Source: Flavobacterium shii (GTDB lineage Bacteria > Bacteroidota > Bacteroidia > Flavobacteriales > Flavobacteriaceae). Taken from it: a DNA stretch of 64,000 bases. The stretch spans positions 122,572-186,571 of the forward strand of contig NZ_JAOZEW010000011.1 of the NCBI RefSeq assembly GCF_025847235.1, in the 5' to 3' direction. This document shows positions 31,033-40,361 of this stretch, piece after piece. The notes under the pieces are model-generated. The model ran no database searches. It saw only the letters and a list, made by a program, of their open reading frames with translations, and was not told the origin of the DNA. The position numbers and the translations under genes are program-made. Within the stretch, counting starts at the first letter, position 1. Every line of letters starts with the position of its first letter.

Positions 31033-33441
31033 TTAGAATTTATAGCTTACCGATAAACGTACGTTTGTTCCTGGTTCTGCTTGCCAGTAGTAATATCCGG
31101 GATTGTATTTTCCTCCTGAGTATAAATATTTGTTTAATACATTATTGACAATAACATTATAGATCATTTTTCCTTTTTGGTAGGTAACTCCACCATCAAC
31201 ACGGAAATAATTAGGTAACATAGAATTTTGATCTTTAGAAACAAACCACGGAGATCTGTCTACTTGATATTGGTATCCCAAGGAAAGTCCCAAACCGTTT
31301 AAAGTTCCATGATCCATTTTATAATTAAGCCATGTGTTTTGAATATGTTTTGAAGTTCCAGCTACTTGAGTTCCTACTAATGCAGGATCTGAATCTTTGG
31401 TTATTTTAGCTTCTGTGTAGGCATAGTTGATAACAACGTCCAAATTTTTAAAAATTTCCCCTCTCACATCTACTTCAACTCCTTTTACTTTTTGTTCTCC
31501 GCTTTGTCTGCTGTATTGAATTGCTCCCGTAGAATGTTCCGGATCTGCTGTTAAAATGTTTTTGTTTGTAATTTGATAAACTGCAATTACCGAGTTCCAT
31601 TTTCCGTTCATCCAGTCTCTTTTAAAACCAAATTCAAGATTACTTCCTGTTTGTGGATTAAAACTTTTTCCTTCCCAATCGGTACCGTAATTCTCGTTAA
31701 ACGATTGATCGCTTACAAAATAAGCTGCTGTGTTTTTATTAATTGAATAACTTACACCAACACGAGGAGTAAATTTACTGTTTTTAAACGAACCCGAATA
31801 TACATCAGAAGTTCTTAAAGTGGTATACCTACCGGCAAGTGTAACACGAAGTTTGTCTTCAAATAAACCTATTTCATCTTGAAGGTAAAAAGCATTATAT
31901 CCATTATGATATTTTACACCTCTGTCTTTTATGTCTTTGCTTCGGTCGAATATGGGCATTTTATCATCTGGAACATTTCCGTGAATGGGATTATAAATAT
32001 CAAAAGGAACAATATTTCCGGCAGCATCATAACCATTAAGTGCCGCAGATTGGCTCCAGTCATGATAATACATTTTATCACTTATATCAAATCCACTTAA
32101 AATTTTATGGTTTACAGAACCTGTTTTTACTTGTCCGTTTACAAATATTTGACCAGTTCCGGTGATTCCTAATACATCCCAAATAGATACGCCACGGGTT
32201 AAGATGTTTGTATTTGCAGGGTCAAAACCTGGCCATTGTGGCCACATAGACATCCCTTGTTGTTTGTAATTAAAATAAGAACCCTGAGCGGTAAATTTCC
32301 AGTCACTATTGATTTTTTGTTCCAAAATTCCCAAAAGACTTTTATCGGTCATTTTAGTTGGATCAAAATTAGGTTCTCCTGTTGTAAAGTTTCTAGGTAA
32401 ATCTGCGTAGGCATTATTGGAGAAAACATAATTAGAACCAATAATATTTACTTTAGAAAATTGTTGTGTATATTCAAGTGTAATAGCGGTTTTATCGTTA
32501 GGTACATATTTTATGACTGGTGCGATAGAATAACGGTCGTTAAAATCAAATGGGCGATGACTCCTTTTCTTTTGTCCCATAACATTTAAACGGTATAGAA
32601 ATTTCCCGTCTTTTGTTAGTTTTCCATCCAGGTCAAAAGCTGCTCTGTACATATCAAAACTTCCTAATGAAATATTTGCTTCTCCTTTAGTACGTCCACT
32701 AGGTTTTTTGGTCACTACATTATAAAATCCGCTTGGGTTTCCGTTTGCAAGCATAAATCCTGCAGGACCTTTTACAAATTCTATACGCTCTACCATACTC
32801 ATATCCTCAGTAAGTGGTCCCCAAGTTGTACTCACGTTCATACCGTTTCTAAAAGCGGCTACTTGGCTACCTCTCATCGTAATGTTGGCATAATTATCCC
32901 AATGTTCTACTCTGGTTGCACCACTCACGTTGCGCGTTACTCCTTCGAGCATATCATAAATTTGTTGATCTTGAATTAATTTTCCGGTAATAACCTGAAT
33001 GTTTTGTGGGATTTCTATAATTGCCGATTGTAAACGAAGCGAAGATGAAATTCTGTTGGTTTTAAAAGCACTTTTATTACTTAAAACCACAACTTGGTTT
33101 AGTTCTGTGTTAGATAAAGTAAGTTGGATATTTGTTGTAACAGTTTCTCCAGTCACAACAGTAACTTCTTCTTGAAGGTCATTATATCCTACCAGAGTTA
33201 TAATTAATATTTGGGTTCCTGCGGGAGCTTTTTTTATTTCGAATCCACCATCATTGTCGGCTATAGTCGGCTTATTTATTCCTTTAATAGAAATAGAGAC
33301 TCCTTCGGCAGGCTTGTTATCGTTTGTAAGTACTTTTCCCTTTATAGTACCAGTTCCTTGTGCCGAAACTGTAGTTATTGTAAGTATAAAAAAGCTCAGA
33401 ATTAAAGCTACTTTCTTTATTTGTTGATTCAGGTATTCCAT
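31033..33441 (-). CDS. TonB-dependent siderophore receptor with carboxypeptidase-like domain
   Basis: An 802-residue outer-membrane receptor. Order: signal peptide (ending TVSAQG), carboxypeptidase-regulatory-like beta domain (TIKGKVLTNDNKPAEGVSIS, residues ~30-115), TonB box region, plug (IPQNIQVITGKLIQDQQ, ITMRGSQVAAFRNGMN, VERIEFVKGPAGFMLANGNP), and a barrel ending NVRLSVSYKF. The plug residues place it with siderophore receptors rather than SusC proteins. It shares its promoter design with the receptor at 27764 but only moderate sequence similarity, so the two probably take different chelates. The downstream DUF4198 gene is likely co-transcribed. Confidence 0.94.
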   Translation of the reverse strand: MEYLNQQIKKVALILSFFILTITTVSAQGTGTIKGKVLTNDNKPAEGVSISIKGINKPTIADNDGGFEIKKAPAGTQILIITLVGYNDLQEEVTVVTGETVTTNIQLTLSNTELNQVVVLSNKSAFKTNRISSSLRLQSAIIEIPQNIQVITGKLIQDQQIYDMLEGVTRNVSGATRVEHWDNYANITMRGSQVAAFRNGMNVSTTWGPLTEDMSMVERIEFVKGPAGFMLANGNPSGFYNVVTKKPSGRTKGEANISLGSFDMYRAAFDLDGKLTKDGKFLYRLNVMGQKKRSHRPFDFNDRYSIAPVIKYVPNDKTAITLEYTQQFSKVNIIGSNYVFSNNAYADLPRNFTTGEPNFDPTKMTDKSLLGILEQKINSDWKFTAQGSYFNYKQQGMSMWPQWPGFDPANTNILTRGVSIWDVLGITGTGQIFVNGQVKTGSVNHKILSGFDISDKMYYHDWSQSAALNGYDAAGNIVPFDIYNPIHGNVPDDKMPIFDRSKDIKDRGVKYHNGYNAFYLQDEIGLFEDKLRVTLAGRYTTLRTSDVYSGSFKNSKFTPRVGVSYSINKNTAAYFVSDQSFNENYGTDWEGKSFNPQTGSNLEFGFKRDWMNGKWNSVIAVYQITNKNILTADPEHSTGAIQYSRQSGEQKVKGVEVDVRGEIFKNLDVVINYAYTEAKITKDSDPALVGTQVAGTSKHIQNTWLNYKMDHGTLNGLGLSLGYQYQVDRSPWFVSKDQNSMLPNYFRVDGGVTYQKGKMIYNVIVNNVLNKYLYSGGKYNPGYYYWQAEPGTNVRLSVSYKF

Positions 33442-33501
33442 AATTTAAAATGTAAAATTTGGTTTTAGGTTTAAATTGGGTTTGGTTTTTAAAATCTGCA
33501 G

Positions 33502-33547
33502 CAAATGTAAAATTTAATATTTGTTTAACAATGCTTATTTAGACTAA
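33502..33547 (-). promoter_or_regulatory. Promoter and probable iron operator of the 31033-33441 receptor
   Basis: On the minus strand ATTG (33529-33532) and TACATTTG (33502-33509) are 19 bases apart. TTAGTCTAAATAAGC (33533-33547) abuts the -33 element exactly as at the other receptor. Both promoters therefore share position, spacing and a 14-of-15-base motif. Confidence 0.7.
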
Positions 33548-33732
33548 TTATTAATAATAATTTAAAATTTATGGTTTTAAAGCTTTATGAGCAATCGTAA
33601 AAGAATCATTTTAAGTATATTATTCAGTTTATGAATGTATTATTTTGTTAGTAGTTCTTTAGTGTTATTGTTTACATTAGATAAGGCTTAAAATACTTAA
33701 TTTTGCAGCTAGAATAAATTGAAACACACTTA

Positions 33733-34893
33733 ATGATCATACCTTATTTTAAGAAATTACAGCATTCGCCTAAAGGATTTAGACTAGCAAATACTGTATT
33801 TTTTTTCGTCTCGGGATTTGGATATTCTTCTTGGGCTTCCCGTATTCCCAATATTAAAGCACAGTTACATTTAACCGAAGCACAATTTGGAGCTGTTTTA
33901 TTTGCTTTTCCAATAGGGTTAATGCTTACGATGCCTTTTACAGGAAGGTTATTAAATAAATACAGTAGTAGATATTGTATGCTTCTTGGAGCAGTTTTAT
34001 TTAATATTGTTTTGGCTCTACCTGGGTTTAGTGCTTTTGTATGGCAGTTGGTGATTATACTTTTGATATTTGGTGCTTCGCGAAATATCCTCAATTTATC
34101 GATGAATGCTCAAGCTCTGGAAGTACAGAAGTTATATCCAAAATCGATTATGACAAGATTCCATGCCGTTTGGAGTTTGGCAGGATTTGCCGGAGCCGGT
34201 TTAGGCTACGTTATGGTGGCACAAAATATTGCGCCATCACATCATTTACTCGGAATAAGTATTGCTATGATGGCTATTACAGCCTTTTTTTACCCAATGA
34301 GTATCCATACAGAACCTGTACCGGTTAAAAAGAAATTCTTTTCGATGCCGGACAAAAATCTAATCAAGTTTGCGATTATTTGTTTTGTTTCCATGGCGTG
34401 CGAAAACACGATGTATGACTGGAGTGGAATCTATTTTCAGAATATATTACATGCATCGCCTAAACTCACCACAGCAGCATTTGTATTTTTTATGACAGCT
34501 GTTACTTTAGGTCGCTTTTTTGGAGATTATGCGGTAATGAAACTGGGAGTTAAACGCATTTTGTTTTACAGTGGTATTTTTATAATGATAGGGTTTTTAA
34601 CTTGCTTTCTGTTACCGTTTATTTACCCTACGATCTTTGGTTATGTTCTTATCGGTATTGGAGTTTCTTGCGTTGTGCCATTGGTTTTTAGTATTGCTGG
34701 AAAATCAAAAAGCTTGAGTAGTGGTTCTGCATTAACCTCTATTTCTACGATTGGATACCTTGGTTTTTTACTTGTGCCACCAATGGTTGGTTTCATATCA
34801 GAATTCTTAAGTATGAAATGGGCCTTCTTGGTAATGGCTTTTTTAGGCGGAATTATGATTTTAATGGTGAATAAGATCGGGGAGGAGGAGTAA
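33733..34893 (+). CDS. MFS transporter, YbjJ-like
   Basis: Inner-membrane transporter of 386 residues with 12 predicted membrane segments. The N-terminus WASRIPNIKAQLHLTEAQFG followed by GLMLTMPFTGRLLNKYSSR is the pattern of the YbjJ/MosC-like branch of the major facilitator superfamily. The substrate is unknown. It is divergent from the TonB receptor at 31033 with 291 bases between; a -7-like TAATTTTG is at 33698-33705. The divergent position hints at, but does not show, a link to siderophore traffic. Confidence 0.88.
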   Translation: MIIPYFKKLQHSPKGFRLANTVFFFVSGFGYSSWASRIPNIKAQLHLTEAQFGAVLFAFPIGLMLTMPFTGRLLNKYSSRYCMLLGAVLFNIVLALPGFSAFVWQLVIILLIFGASRNILNLSMNAQALEVQKLYPKSIMTRFHAVWSLAGFAGAGLGYVMVAQNIAPSHHLLGISIAMMAITAFFYPMSIHTEPVPVKKKFFSMPDKNLIKFAIICFVSMACENTMYDWSGIYFQNILHASPKLTTAAFVFFMTAVTLGRFFGDYAVMKLGVKRILFYSGIFIMIGFLTCFLLPFIYPTIFGYVLIGIGVSCVVPLVFSIAGKSKSLSSGSALTSISTIGYLGFLLVPPMVGFISEFLSMKWAFLVMAFLGGIMILMVNKIGEEE

Positions 34894-35223
34894 GGGTAGA
34901 GGTTCTGAGAGAGAAAGGTTTTGAAGTATTAAGATGTTAAACTAAAGATATTTTTGAATACTGATTAACGATTTCAGATTTTGTGTGAATAAATAAATAT
35001 CTATTTTAAGAAGTTCCTTTTATCTGAAATCAAAAATCTTAAATCATTTTTTTAGTGCCTTAATCAGTTCGATGATTCCATATGTAATTAAGTGTAATGT
35101 TAAAAACGCTAAACCATAAAATAAAACCGATAATGAACCTCCATATTTAAAATTATTTTCATCTGAAAAAAAACAAAATGTATTTATTAATGTTGAATTT
35201 CAATTTTTATAACTTTAAAAGAA
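34894..35223. other. Gene-free stretch with repeat and a possible gene remnant
   Basis: Contains a short AAGGTTNTGAAG-type repeat, a 10-base inverted repeat (GATTTCAGAT at 34970-34979, ATCTGAAATC at 35022-35031), and on the minus strand an open frame from 35199 to 35044 that encodes one clear membrane helix (SVLFYGLAFLTLHLITYGII) and ends in LIKALKK. That frame has no ATG, GTG or TTG, so I treat it as a possible remnant and not as a gene. Confidence 0.4.
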
Positions 35224-35700
35224 TTACTTCTTAGCCATAACAAATTTCTCTGTAGTTGCTTTTCCTAATTGAACACCAGAAATTTCGGCAACTAAACTTT
35301 CATTAGCTTCCTTGGTATAGCTAATTTTTTGTGGATAATCGTGTTTTGGATTTTCGAAAACTAGTCTTTTTTCGGTTGAACTGGTTAACTCAAAAGCAAC
35401 TGGCTCATCATTATTTTGACCTTTTACAGTAGCGTTATAAGTCAATACTTCACCTTTTTGTTGTAGTTTGATAGTTTCAAAATGAATAGTATCTTTTCCT
35501 TTTATAAAGAAAGAACTTCCTTGAAAAGTACTATCGTTAACTTTGCTCCATGTTTCGGTTAAAGTTCCTTGTGGAGATACATTTTCCCATTTTCCAATAA
35601 GCCAATCCGCAGCTTTTATTTTGTCTTTTTCTGGAGTTTCAGCTTTTTTGCAAGAAACGAAAGCCAATAAAAGTAGTATAAGAGTAATTTTTTGAAACAT
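35224..35700 (-). CDS. DUF6265-like lipoprotein
   Basis: A 158-residue lipoprotein with a lipobox at the end of its signal peptide (LAFVSC, then KKAE). The mature part is a small beta domain with WLIGKWENVSPQGTLTETWS, NDSTFQGSSFFIKGKDT and FENPKHDYPQKISY, the pattern of DUF6265, which looks lipocalin-like. Function unknown. It is transcribed alone on the minus strand; 119 bases separate it from topB. Confidence 0.8.
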   Translation of the reverse strand: MFQKITLILLLLAFVSCKKAETPEKDKIKAADWLIGKWENVSPQGTLTETWSKVNDSTFQGSSFFIKGKDTIHFETIKLQQKGEVLTYNATVKGQNNDEPVAFELTSSTEKRLVFENPKHDYPQKISYTKEANESLVAEISGVQLGKATTEKFVMAKK

Positions 35701-35819
35701 TTGTGTAAATATTTGGTGTTATTTGGAATTGCTAAATTATAAAAAAAAAGTTAGCGTAAATTAGAGAAATTCGTGGCAGAAGTAAATTATTTTAATCCTT
35801 TAAATCTGTGGTAAAAAAA

Positions 35820-38123
35820 CTAAATGCTTTCTTGTAAAATAGAATAAACTAGTTCTTTGGTAGGTTTTTGGTCTTTTAGTTTTTCTCTAACAGTATCGAA
35901 AGTTACTTTAAAATCACAACCCAATTTATAATCTCCGCAACCATAAGCTGTTTTTCCTTTCATTATCGTTCCCTTTTTGCATTTAGGACACGTTAAAGAG
36001 TCTGATGTTGCTGCCGAAGTTGTTTTTGGTGTTGCTTTCTTAGGTTCTAGTTTAAGTTTGTAATTCTCTTCAAACCGAATCAAACCTTCTACTGTACCAG
36101 CATCGGTTTTAAAGCCTTTTATATTTACTGTTGATCCTTTCTGAACTAATCTTAAATATTGGTTTTCGGATATTTTTTTGTCAGCAAAAGTATAAGGTAA
36201 TACAAAATCGCAACCCGCTTTATAATTGCCACAGCCATAAGCCGATTTTCCTTTTATAAGTGTTGCTTTTTGGCATTTAGGACAGGTTTCTGCCAAGATT
36301 CCTGCTGCTTTCTTTTTCTCAACTTTGGCAACTTCTTTTTGTACGCTTCCCACATGCGAAATATTGGCATGTCTGGTTTCACTTCGCACTTCATATACCA
36401 AAGCTTCGACCATGCGTTTCATATTGATGATAAAAGCACCAGCGGTAAAAGTTCCTTTCTCGATATCTTTCAACTGCTTTTCCCAAGACCCTGTGAGTTC
36501 TGCCGATTTTATTAATTCATTCTGAATTGTCTCAATAAGCTGAATCCCTGTTGGTGTTGGTAAAACTTGTTTTTTATTTCGAACAATGTATTGACGTTTA
36601 AAAAGCGTTTCAATAATATTAGCTCGGGTAGATGGACGTCCGATACCATTTTCTTTCATCAATTCGCGTAAATCTTCATCATCGACCTGTTTACCTGCAG
36701 TTTCCATGGCACGTAATAAGGTTGCCTCTGTAAACTGATTGGGCGGTTTGGTTTCCTTTTCTAAAAAAGAAGGTTCATGCGGACCTTTTTCTCCCACAAT
36801 AAAACTTGGTAATAAATCGGCTTCTTTTTCCTTTGCATTTGGGTCTTCAAAAACAACACGGAATCCTTTCTTTAAGATTTCTTTTCCGGTGGTTTTAAAG
36901 TGCACTTCGGCGGCTTTTCCTATTACTGTAGTATTAGCAACCAAACAATCATCATAAAATACGGCAATAAATCGTTTTGTAATGATATCATAGACTTGCT
37001 GCTGATTGTATTGCAAATTAGATTGTATGCCCGTTGGGATAATTGCGTGGTGATCGGTTACTTTTTTATCGTTAAAAACCTTAGGTGATTTTTTAATCTT
37101 TTTTTCTAAAAGTGGTTGGGTTAATGCTGCATAATTGGTTAAGTTTTGCAAAATCCCCGGTACTTTTGGATAAATATCGTTTGGTAAAAACGTAGTATCA
37201 ACTCTGGGATAGGTGACTACTTTTTGTTCGTATAGCGTTTGTACAATTTTAAGCGTTTCATCTGCCGAAAAACCAAACTTAGTATTGCAATATACTTGTA
37301 AACCTGTTAAGTCGAAAAGTTTTGGCGCAAACTCATTCCCATTCTTTTTGTCTACAGAAACAATTTCGAATTCACTTTCTTTAACTTTATTGGCGAGAAG
37401 TTCTCCATCTTCTTTTTTTAAGAAGCGACCTTCTTCATAGCTAAAAAGTGTTTCTCGATATAAAGTTTGTAATTCCCAATAGGGTTGAGGTTTAAAGTTT
37501 TCGATTTCTTTCCAGCGATCTACAACCATCGCCAATGTTGGGGTTTGTACCCGACCAATAGACAATACTTGTTTGTAACCACCGTGTTTTACAGTGTATA
37601 AACGGGTGGCATTCATACCAAGTAACCAGTCGCCAATGGCTCTTGAAAATCCTGCGTAATATAAATTATCGTAGTTAGCAGATGGTTTTAAGTTTTCAAA
37701 ACCCTCTTTTATGGCTTCGGTTGTTAATGACGAAATCCATAAACGTTGTACTTCGCCTTTATAGTTGGCTTCATTCATAACCCAACGCTGGATTAGTTCT
37801 CCTTCTTGTCCAGCATCGCCACAGTTTATAACCAACTCGGCTTTGTCAAATAGACCTTTTATGATTTTGAATTGTTTCTGGATTCCTGAATTTTCCACCA
37901 CTTTGGTTTCAAATTTCTCGGGAAGCATGGGTAAGTTGTTCAAATCCCAACTTTTCCAATGTGGTTTATAATCGTTAGGTTCTTTTAAGGTGCATAAATG
38001 TCCAAAAGTATACGTTACCGCATATCCGTTGCCTTCATAATACCCATCGTGTTTGGTATTGGCTCCTAAAACGGATGCGATTTCACGTGCTACACTTGGT
38101 TTTTCAGCAATACAGACCTTCAT
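35820..38123 (-). CDS. topB: DNA topoisomerase III
   Basis: Type IA topoisomerase of 767 residues that decatenates DNA and relaxes negative supercoils. TOPRIM domain: CIAEKPSVAREIA at the start and NCGDAGQEGELIQRW near residue 100. The catalytic tyrosine lies in VTYPRVDTTFL near residue 308; GIGRPSTRANIIETL follows. The C-terminus has two zinc-finger-like modules, CPKCQKATLIKGKSAYGCG and CPKCKKGTIMKGKTAYGCG, each with four cysteines. This form is usual on Bacteroidota chromosomes and also on conjugative elements; no mobilisation genes are visible nearby. Confidence 0.93.
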   Translation of the reverse strand: MKVCIAEKPSVAREIASVLGANTKHDGYYEGNGYAVTYTFGHLCTLKEPNDYKPHWKSWDLNNLPMLPEKFETKVVENSGIQKQFKIIKGLFDKAELVINCGDAGQEGELIQRWVMNEANYKGEVQRLWISSLTTEAIKEGFENLKPSANYDNLYYAGFSRAIGDWLLGMNATRLYTVKHGGYKQVLSIGRVQTPTLAMVVDRWKEIENFKPQPYWELQTLYRETLFSYEEGRFLKKEDGELLANKVKESEFEIVSVDKKNGNEFAPKLFDLTGLQVYCNTKFGFSADETLKIVQTLYEQKVVTYPRVDTTFLPNDIYPKVPGILQNLTNYAALTQPLLEKKIKKSPKVFNDKKVTDHHAIIPTGIQSNLQYNQQQVYDIITKRFIAVFYDDCLVANTTVIGKAAEVHFKTTGKEILKKGFRVVFEDPNAKEKEADLLPSFIVGEKGPHEPSFLEKETKPPNQFTEATLLRAMETAGKQVDDEDLRELMKENGIGRPSTRANIIETLFKRQYIVRNKKQVLPTPTGIQLIETIQNELIKSAELTGSWEKQLKDIEKGTFTAGAFIINMKRMVEALVYEVRSETRHANISHVGSVQKEVAKVEKKKAAGILAETCPKCQKATLIKGKSAYGCGNYKAGCDFVLPYTFADKKISENQYLRLVQKGSTVNIKGFKTDAGTVEGLIRFEENYKLKLEPKKATPKTTSAATSDSLTCPKCKKGTIMKGKTAYGCGDYKLGCDFKVTFDTVREKLKDQKPTKELVYSILQESI

Positions 38124-38558
38124 TTTTCTCCTTCTTATTAAAAGGCGAAATTAAGGATTTTTTATAAGAAAGGAGCAAAGGTTCTTAGGAACAAAGGCAC
38201 AAAGGCTCTTTTTTAATATTACAGAAACGCAATTTTTTTGTTTCACGCAGATTGTTAAAAGATTAGAGCAGATATATACAGCGGATTTATTTTATTTGTA
38301 GAATCTGCTCTTGATTGCTATAGAGACTGAGTAAAATAATCTTTTTAATCTATTCTAACTCCAAGCCAAAGGAACGCTGATTATAGGGATTTGCTAAAGC
38401 AAAAACACGGATTAAACGGATTTTATTTTTGATTGTTTTAAATCAGTTTTTATTCTTGTAGCCCATGAATAAAGCATAAAAACCACAAACAGAAGCTTGT
38501 GGTTTTTGAACTTATAAATTTCAGCATTGCTTTAAAAATAAAGAAGCTTGCTATTTGG
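38124..38558. other. Gene-free stretch with repeats
   Basis: Holds AAGGAGCAAAGGTTCTTAGGAACAAAGG-type tandem repeats at about 38167-38205, CACGCAGATTG and CACGGATTAAACGGATTTT units that recur in other flavobacterial spacers, and a terminator at 38478-38507. I see no gene. Confidence 0.5.
38478..38507 (-). terminator. Terminator after the CxxCH lipoprotein gene
   Basis: Eleven-base stem (AAAAACCACAA at 38478-38488, TTGTGGTTTTT at 38497-38507) with an 8-base loop, 51 bases beyond the stop codon of the minus-strand gene. Confidence 0.75.
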
Positions 38559-39998
38559 CTATTTTAATTTTAGACGTAAAGTGTATTCTTTAACAAATTC
38601 ATCAACATGTTCTTGTTTGATTTGTTGTCTGTTTAAGCCCTTCAGACTGCCTACATATCCTGTAAAAACATGGCTAATAAAGAGGGGAGAAACAGCTTTG
38701 TTATAAGATGCGCTATGGCAAAAAAAGCAATTAACAAGATTTTCGACTGAAGTTTCATGTATTGATTTCGGTTTAAAACCAGCCTGAACATAGGTTTCCA
38801 TCGTAATATTGTAGGCCGCAACGGAACCTCTGGTCAGTTTTCCGGGTGCAGAATTTGAAAGATTACCAGCTAACGAATCTAATAAGGCAGCTTGTTCCTG
38901 AGTAGTATTGTATCCTTCAGTATTAATCCATAGCGAACCATTGTAAAAATAATTATTCCAGATACCTTTTAGCTGTGCTTTAACGCTTTGATTAATAGTA
39001 CGAACATTATTGAAGTTTTGTGAACCATCTTGGCTCGTTTTCATATAAAGCTGAACATTAAAAGAGCCTTTCATTGCTTTTTCAACAGGAACGCCATATT
39101 TATAAACGGAAAAGACATCGGTATAAATCCCGTTTTTTGTAGTTATATTCTTAACTGTTGCAGTGCTACTTTTATTAAAAAAAGGATAATCAACTGTACT
39201 CGTCACTGGCGCATCAGTTGTTGGCGTAGCTTTTGACCAATCGTAAGCAGGTGCAAGATTTTCATGTTCAAAAGTAGCCCATACAAATTCGGGATGATTT
39301 TGTACAACCCCAACGACATGCATTCCTAAAAGTGCCACTCTTTTTTTAACTCCATTGATTACGCCCTCAGTTACAAAATAAGAGGAAGGATCTTTAAGAA
39401 CGCTCGCATCAATCCAAGAGGTTTTAAGTTCTAATGCCCCTACAGGAAAAGTTATACCTTTCACTTGCAAAGGGTTCTTCTTTGCTATTGGACCATATTT
39501 TAGCATTGTTGAGTAAAGGAGGTTGTCCATGAATATAGAATAATAGACTGTAGTAGATCGAGGAACACCCGATGTATAATTAGGGGTTTTTAAAATGTCA
39601 ATAGTAGAACTCGCCTGAGCAGTATCTCTTAGAACAATTCCTTGACTTGGATCTAATCGCTTACCTTCCGCAGTCACCTGAATCAAATTAGAAATAAAGA
39701 ATGGTTTTCCATTAACTTCATTGGTGAGAAAAAGAAATTTTTGCCACGACCATTGATGAAAGTCACAATTCGTTACTGTTGCATTGTTAGCAAATACGCT
39801 AGTTGGACCTTCATTTGGTGGAGGAGTTTGGCGCGTGTTGTTTACGATCGTAAACCAATTAGAAGGAGCTAAACACTCGGATGTAGCGGCACTTTTTTCT
39901 ATAGTTGTATAATTATCTTTTTCTCCCTTTGAATCCTTTTTACAGGCACAGAATGAGATTAGGGTGATAAAAAGTAATACCTTTTTTGTAGTTTTCAT
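38559..39998 (-). CDS. Lipoprotein with single haem c-type CxxCH motif
   Basis: A 479-residue lipoprotein (lipobox SFCAC, followed by KKDSKGEKDN). Near residue 424 it has LVNCFFCHSASYNKA, a single CxxCH motif of the kind that binds covalent haem c. The rest is not a recognised cytochrome fold: about 400 residues with SNLIQVTAEGKRLDPSQGIV and EHENLAPAYDWSKA-like stretches. Related proteins occur in Bacteroidota as cytochrome c family proteins of unknown role. If haem is attached, the protein would be anchored in the envelope. The motif could instead be an isolated metal-binding or chance match. Confidence 0.7.
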   Translation of the reverse strand: MKTTKKVLLFITLISFCACKKDSKGEKDNYTTIEKSAATSECLAPSNWFTIVNNTRQTPPPNEGPTSVFANNATVTNCDFHQWSWQKFLFLTNEVNGKPFFISNLIQVTAEGKRLDPSQGIVLRDTAQASSTIDILKTPNYTSGVPRSTTVYYSIFMDNLLYSTMLKYGPIAKKNPLQVKGITFPVGALELKTSWIDASVLKDPSSYFVTEGVINGVKKRVALLGMHVVGVVQNHPEFVWATFEHENLAPAYDWSKATPTTDAPVTSTVDYPFFNKSSTATVKNITTKNGIYTDVFSVYKYGVPVEKAMKGSFNVQLYMKTSQDGSQNFNNVRTINQSVKAQLKGIWNNYFYNGSLWINTEGYNTTQEQAALLDSLAGNLSNSAPGKLTRGSVAAYNITMETYVQAGFKPKSIHETSVENLVNCFFCHSASYNKAVSPLFISHVFTGYVGSLKGLNRQQIKQEHVDEFVKEYTLRLKLK

Positions 39999-40301
39999 AA
40001 TAAGGGGCTTTAGTTAATTTTTGTAGTTATCTCTTTTGAAGATCTGAAATTAAGTAATTAAGAAAATGACTTCTGAAAAAATGTCATAAGCTCTCCATAT
40101 TTAGGTATAAAGCCAATAAAAATGTGTATTAATAAAAATAGTATAAGTGCTATGGTTCTGATGTTTTGCAAAAGAGTTGCTAAGGTTCTAAGATACTAAG
40201 TTTTTTATGCCGTAGTATTGATTCTTGTGAAGTTACAGAGCCGGAAAGCTTTTTTCTTTCATGCAGATTTTAAAATATTTAAGCAGATAGGCGCAGGGTA
40301 T
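39999..40301. other. Gene-free stretch beside the RAYT locus
   Basis: AT-rich, with TTGCTAAGGTTCTAAGATACTAAG (repeat of the AAGGTTCTAAG family) near 40170-40200 and a CATGCAGATTTTAAAATATTTAAGCAG unit near 40260-40286. I see no gene and no clear terminator. Confidence 0.4.
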
Positions 40302-40335
40302 GCTGCTGGCGAAGTCTCCCGACTTCGTCCCCATT
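40302..40335. repeat. REP-like hairpin, right flank of the transposase gene
   Basis: GCTGGCGAAGTCTCCCGACTTCGTC, with a perfect 7-base stem (CGAAGTC/GACTTCG, 40310-40327) and a TCCC loop. It is an inverted near-identical copy of the element at 41030-41063, so the two bracket the RAYT gene. Confidence 0.8.
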
Positions 40336-40361
40336 ACTATATTCCGCTATAATTTTGAAAA

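Noticed and set aside
33744..34094. 116-codon minus-strand frame inside the MFS gene
   Set aside because: It is antisense to a clear transporter gene and has no family features. The same reasoning removes other long antisense frames inside gyrB, secDF, topB and the permease.
35044..35199. Small membrane protein gene on the minus strand
   Set aside because: Clear membrane helix but no usable start codon in the frame; kept only as a possible remnant.
35820..38123. topB as a marker of an integrated conjugative element
   Set aside because: No relaxase, coupling protein or tra genes are in the window; chromosomal topB of this type is usual in the phylum.
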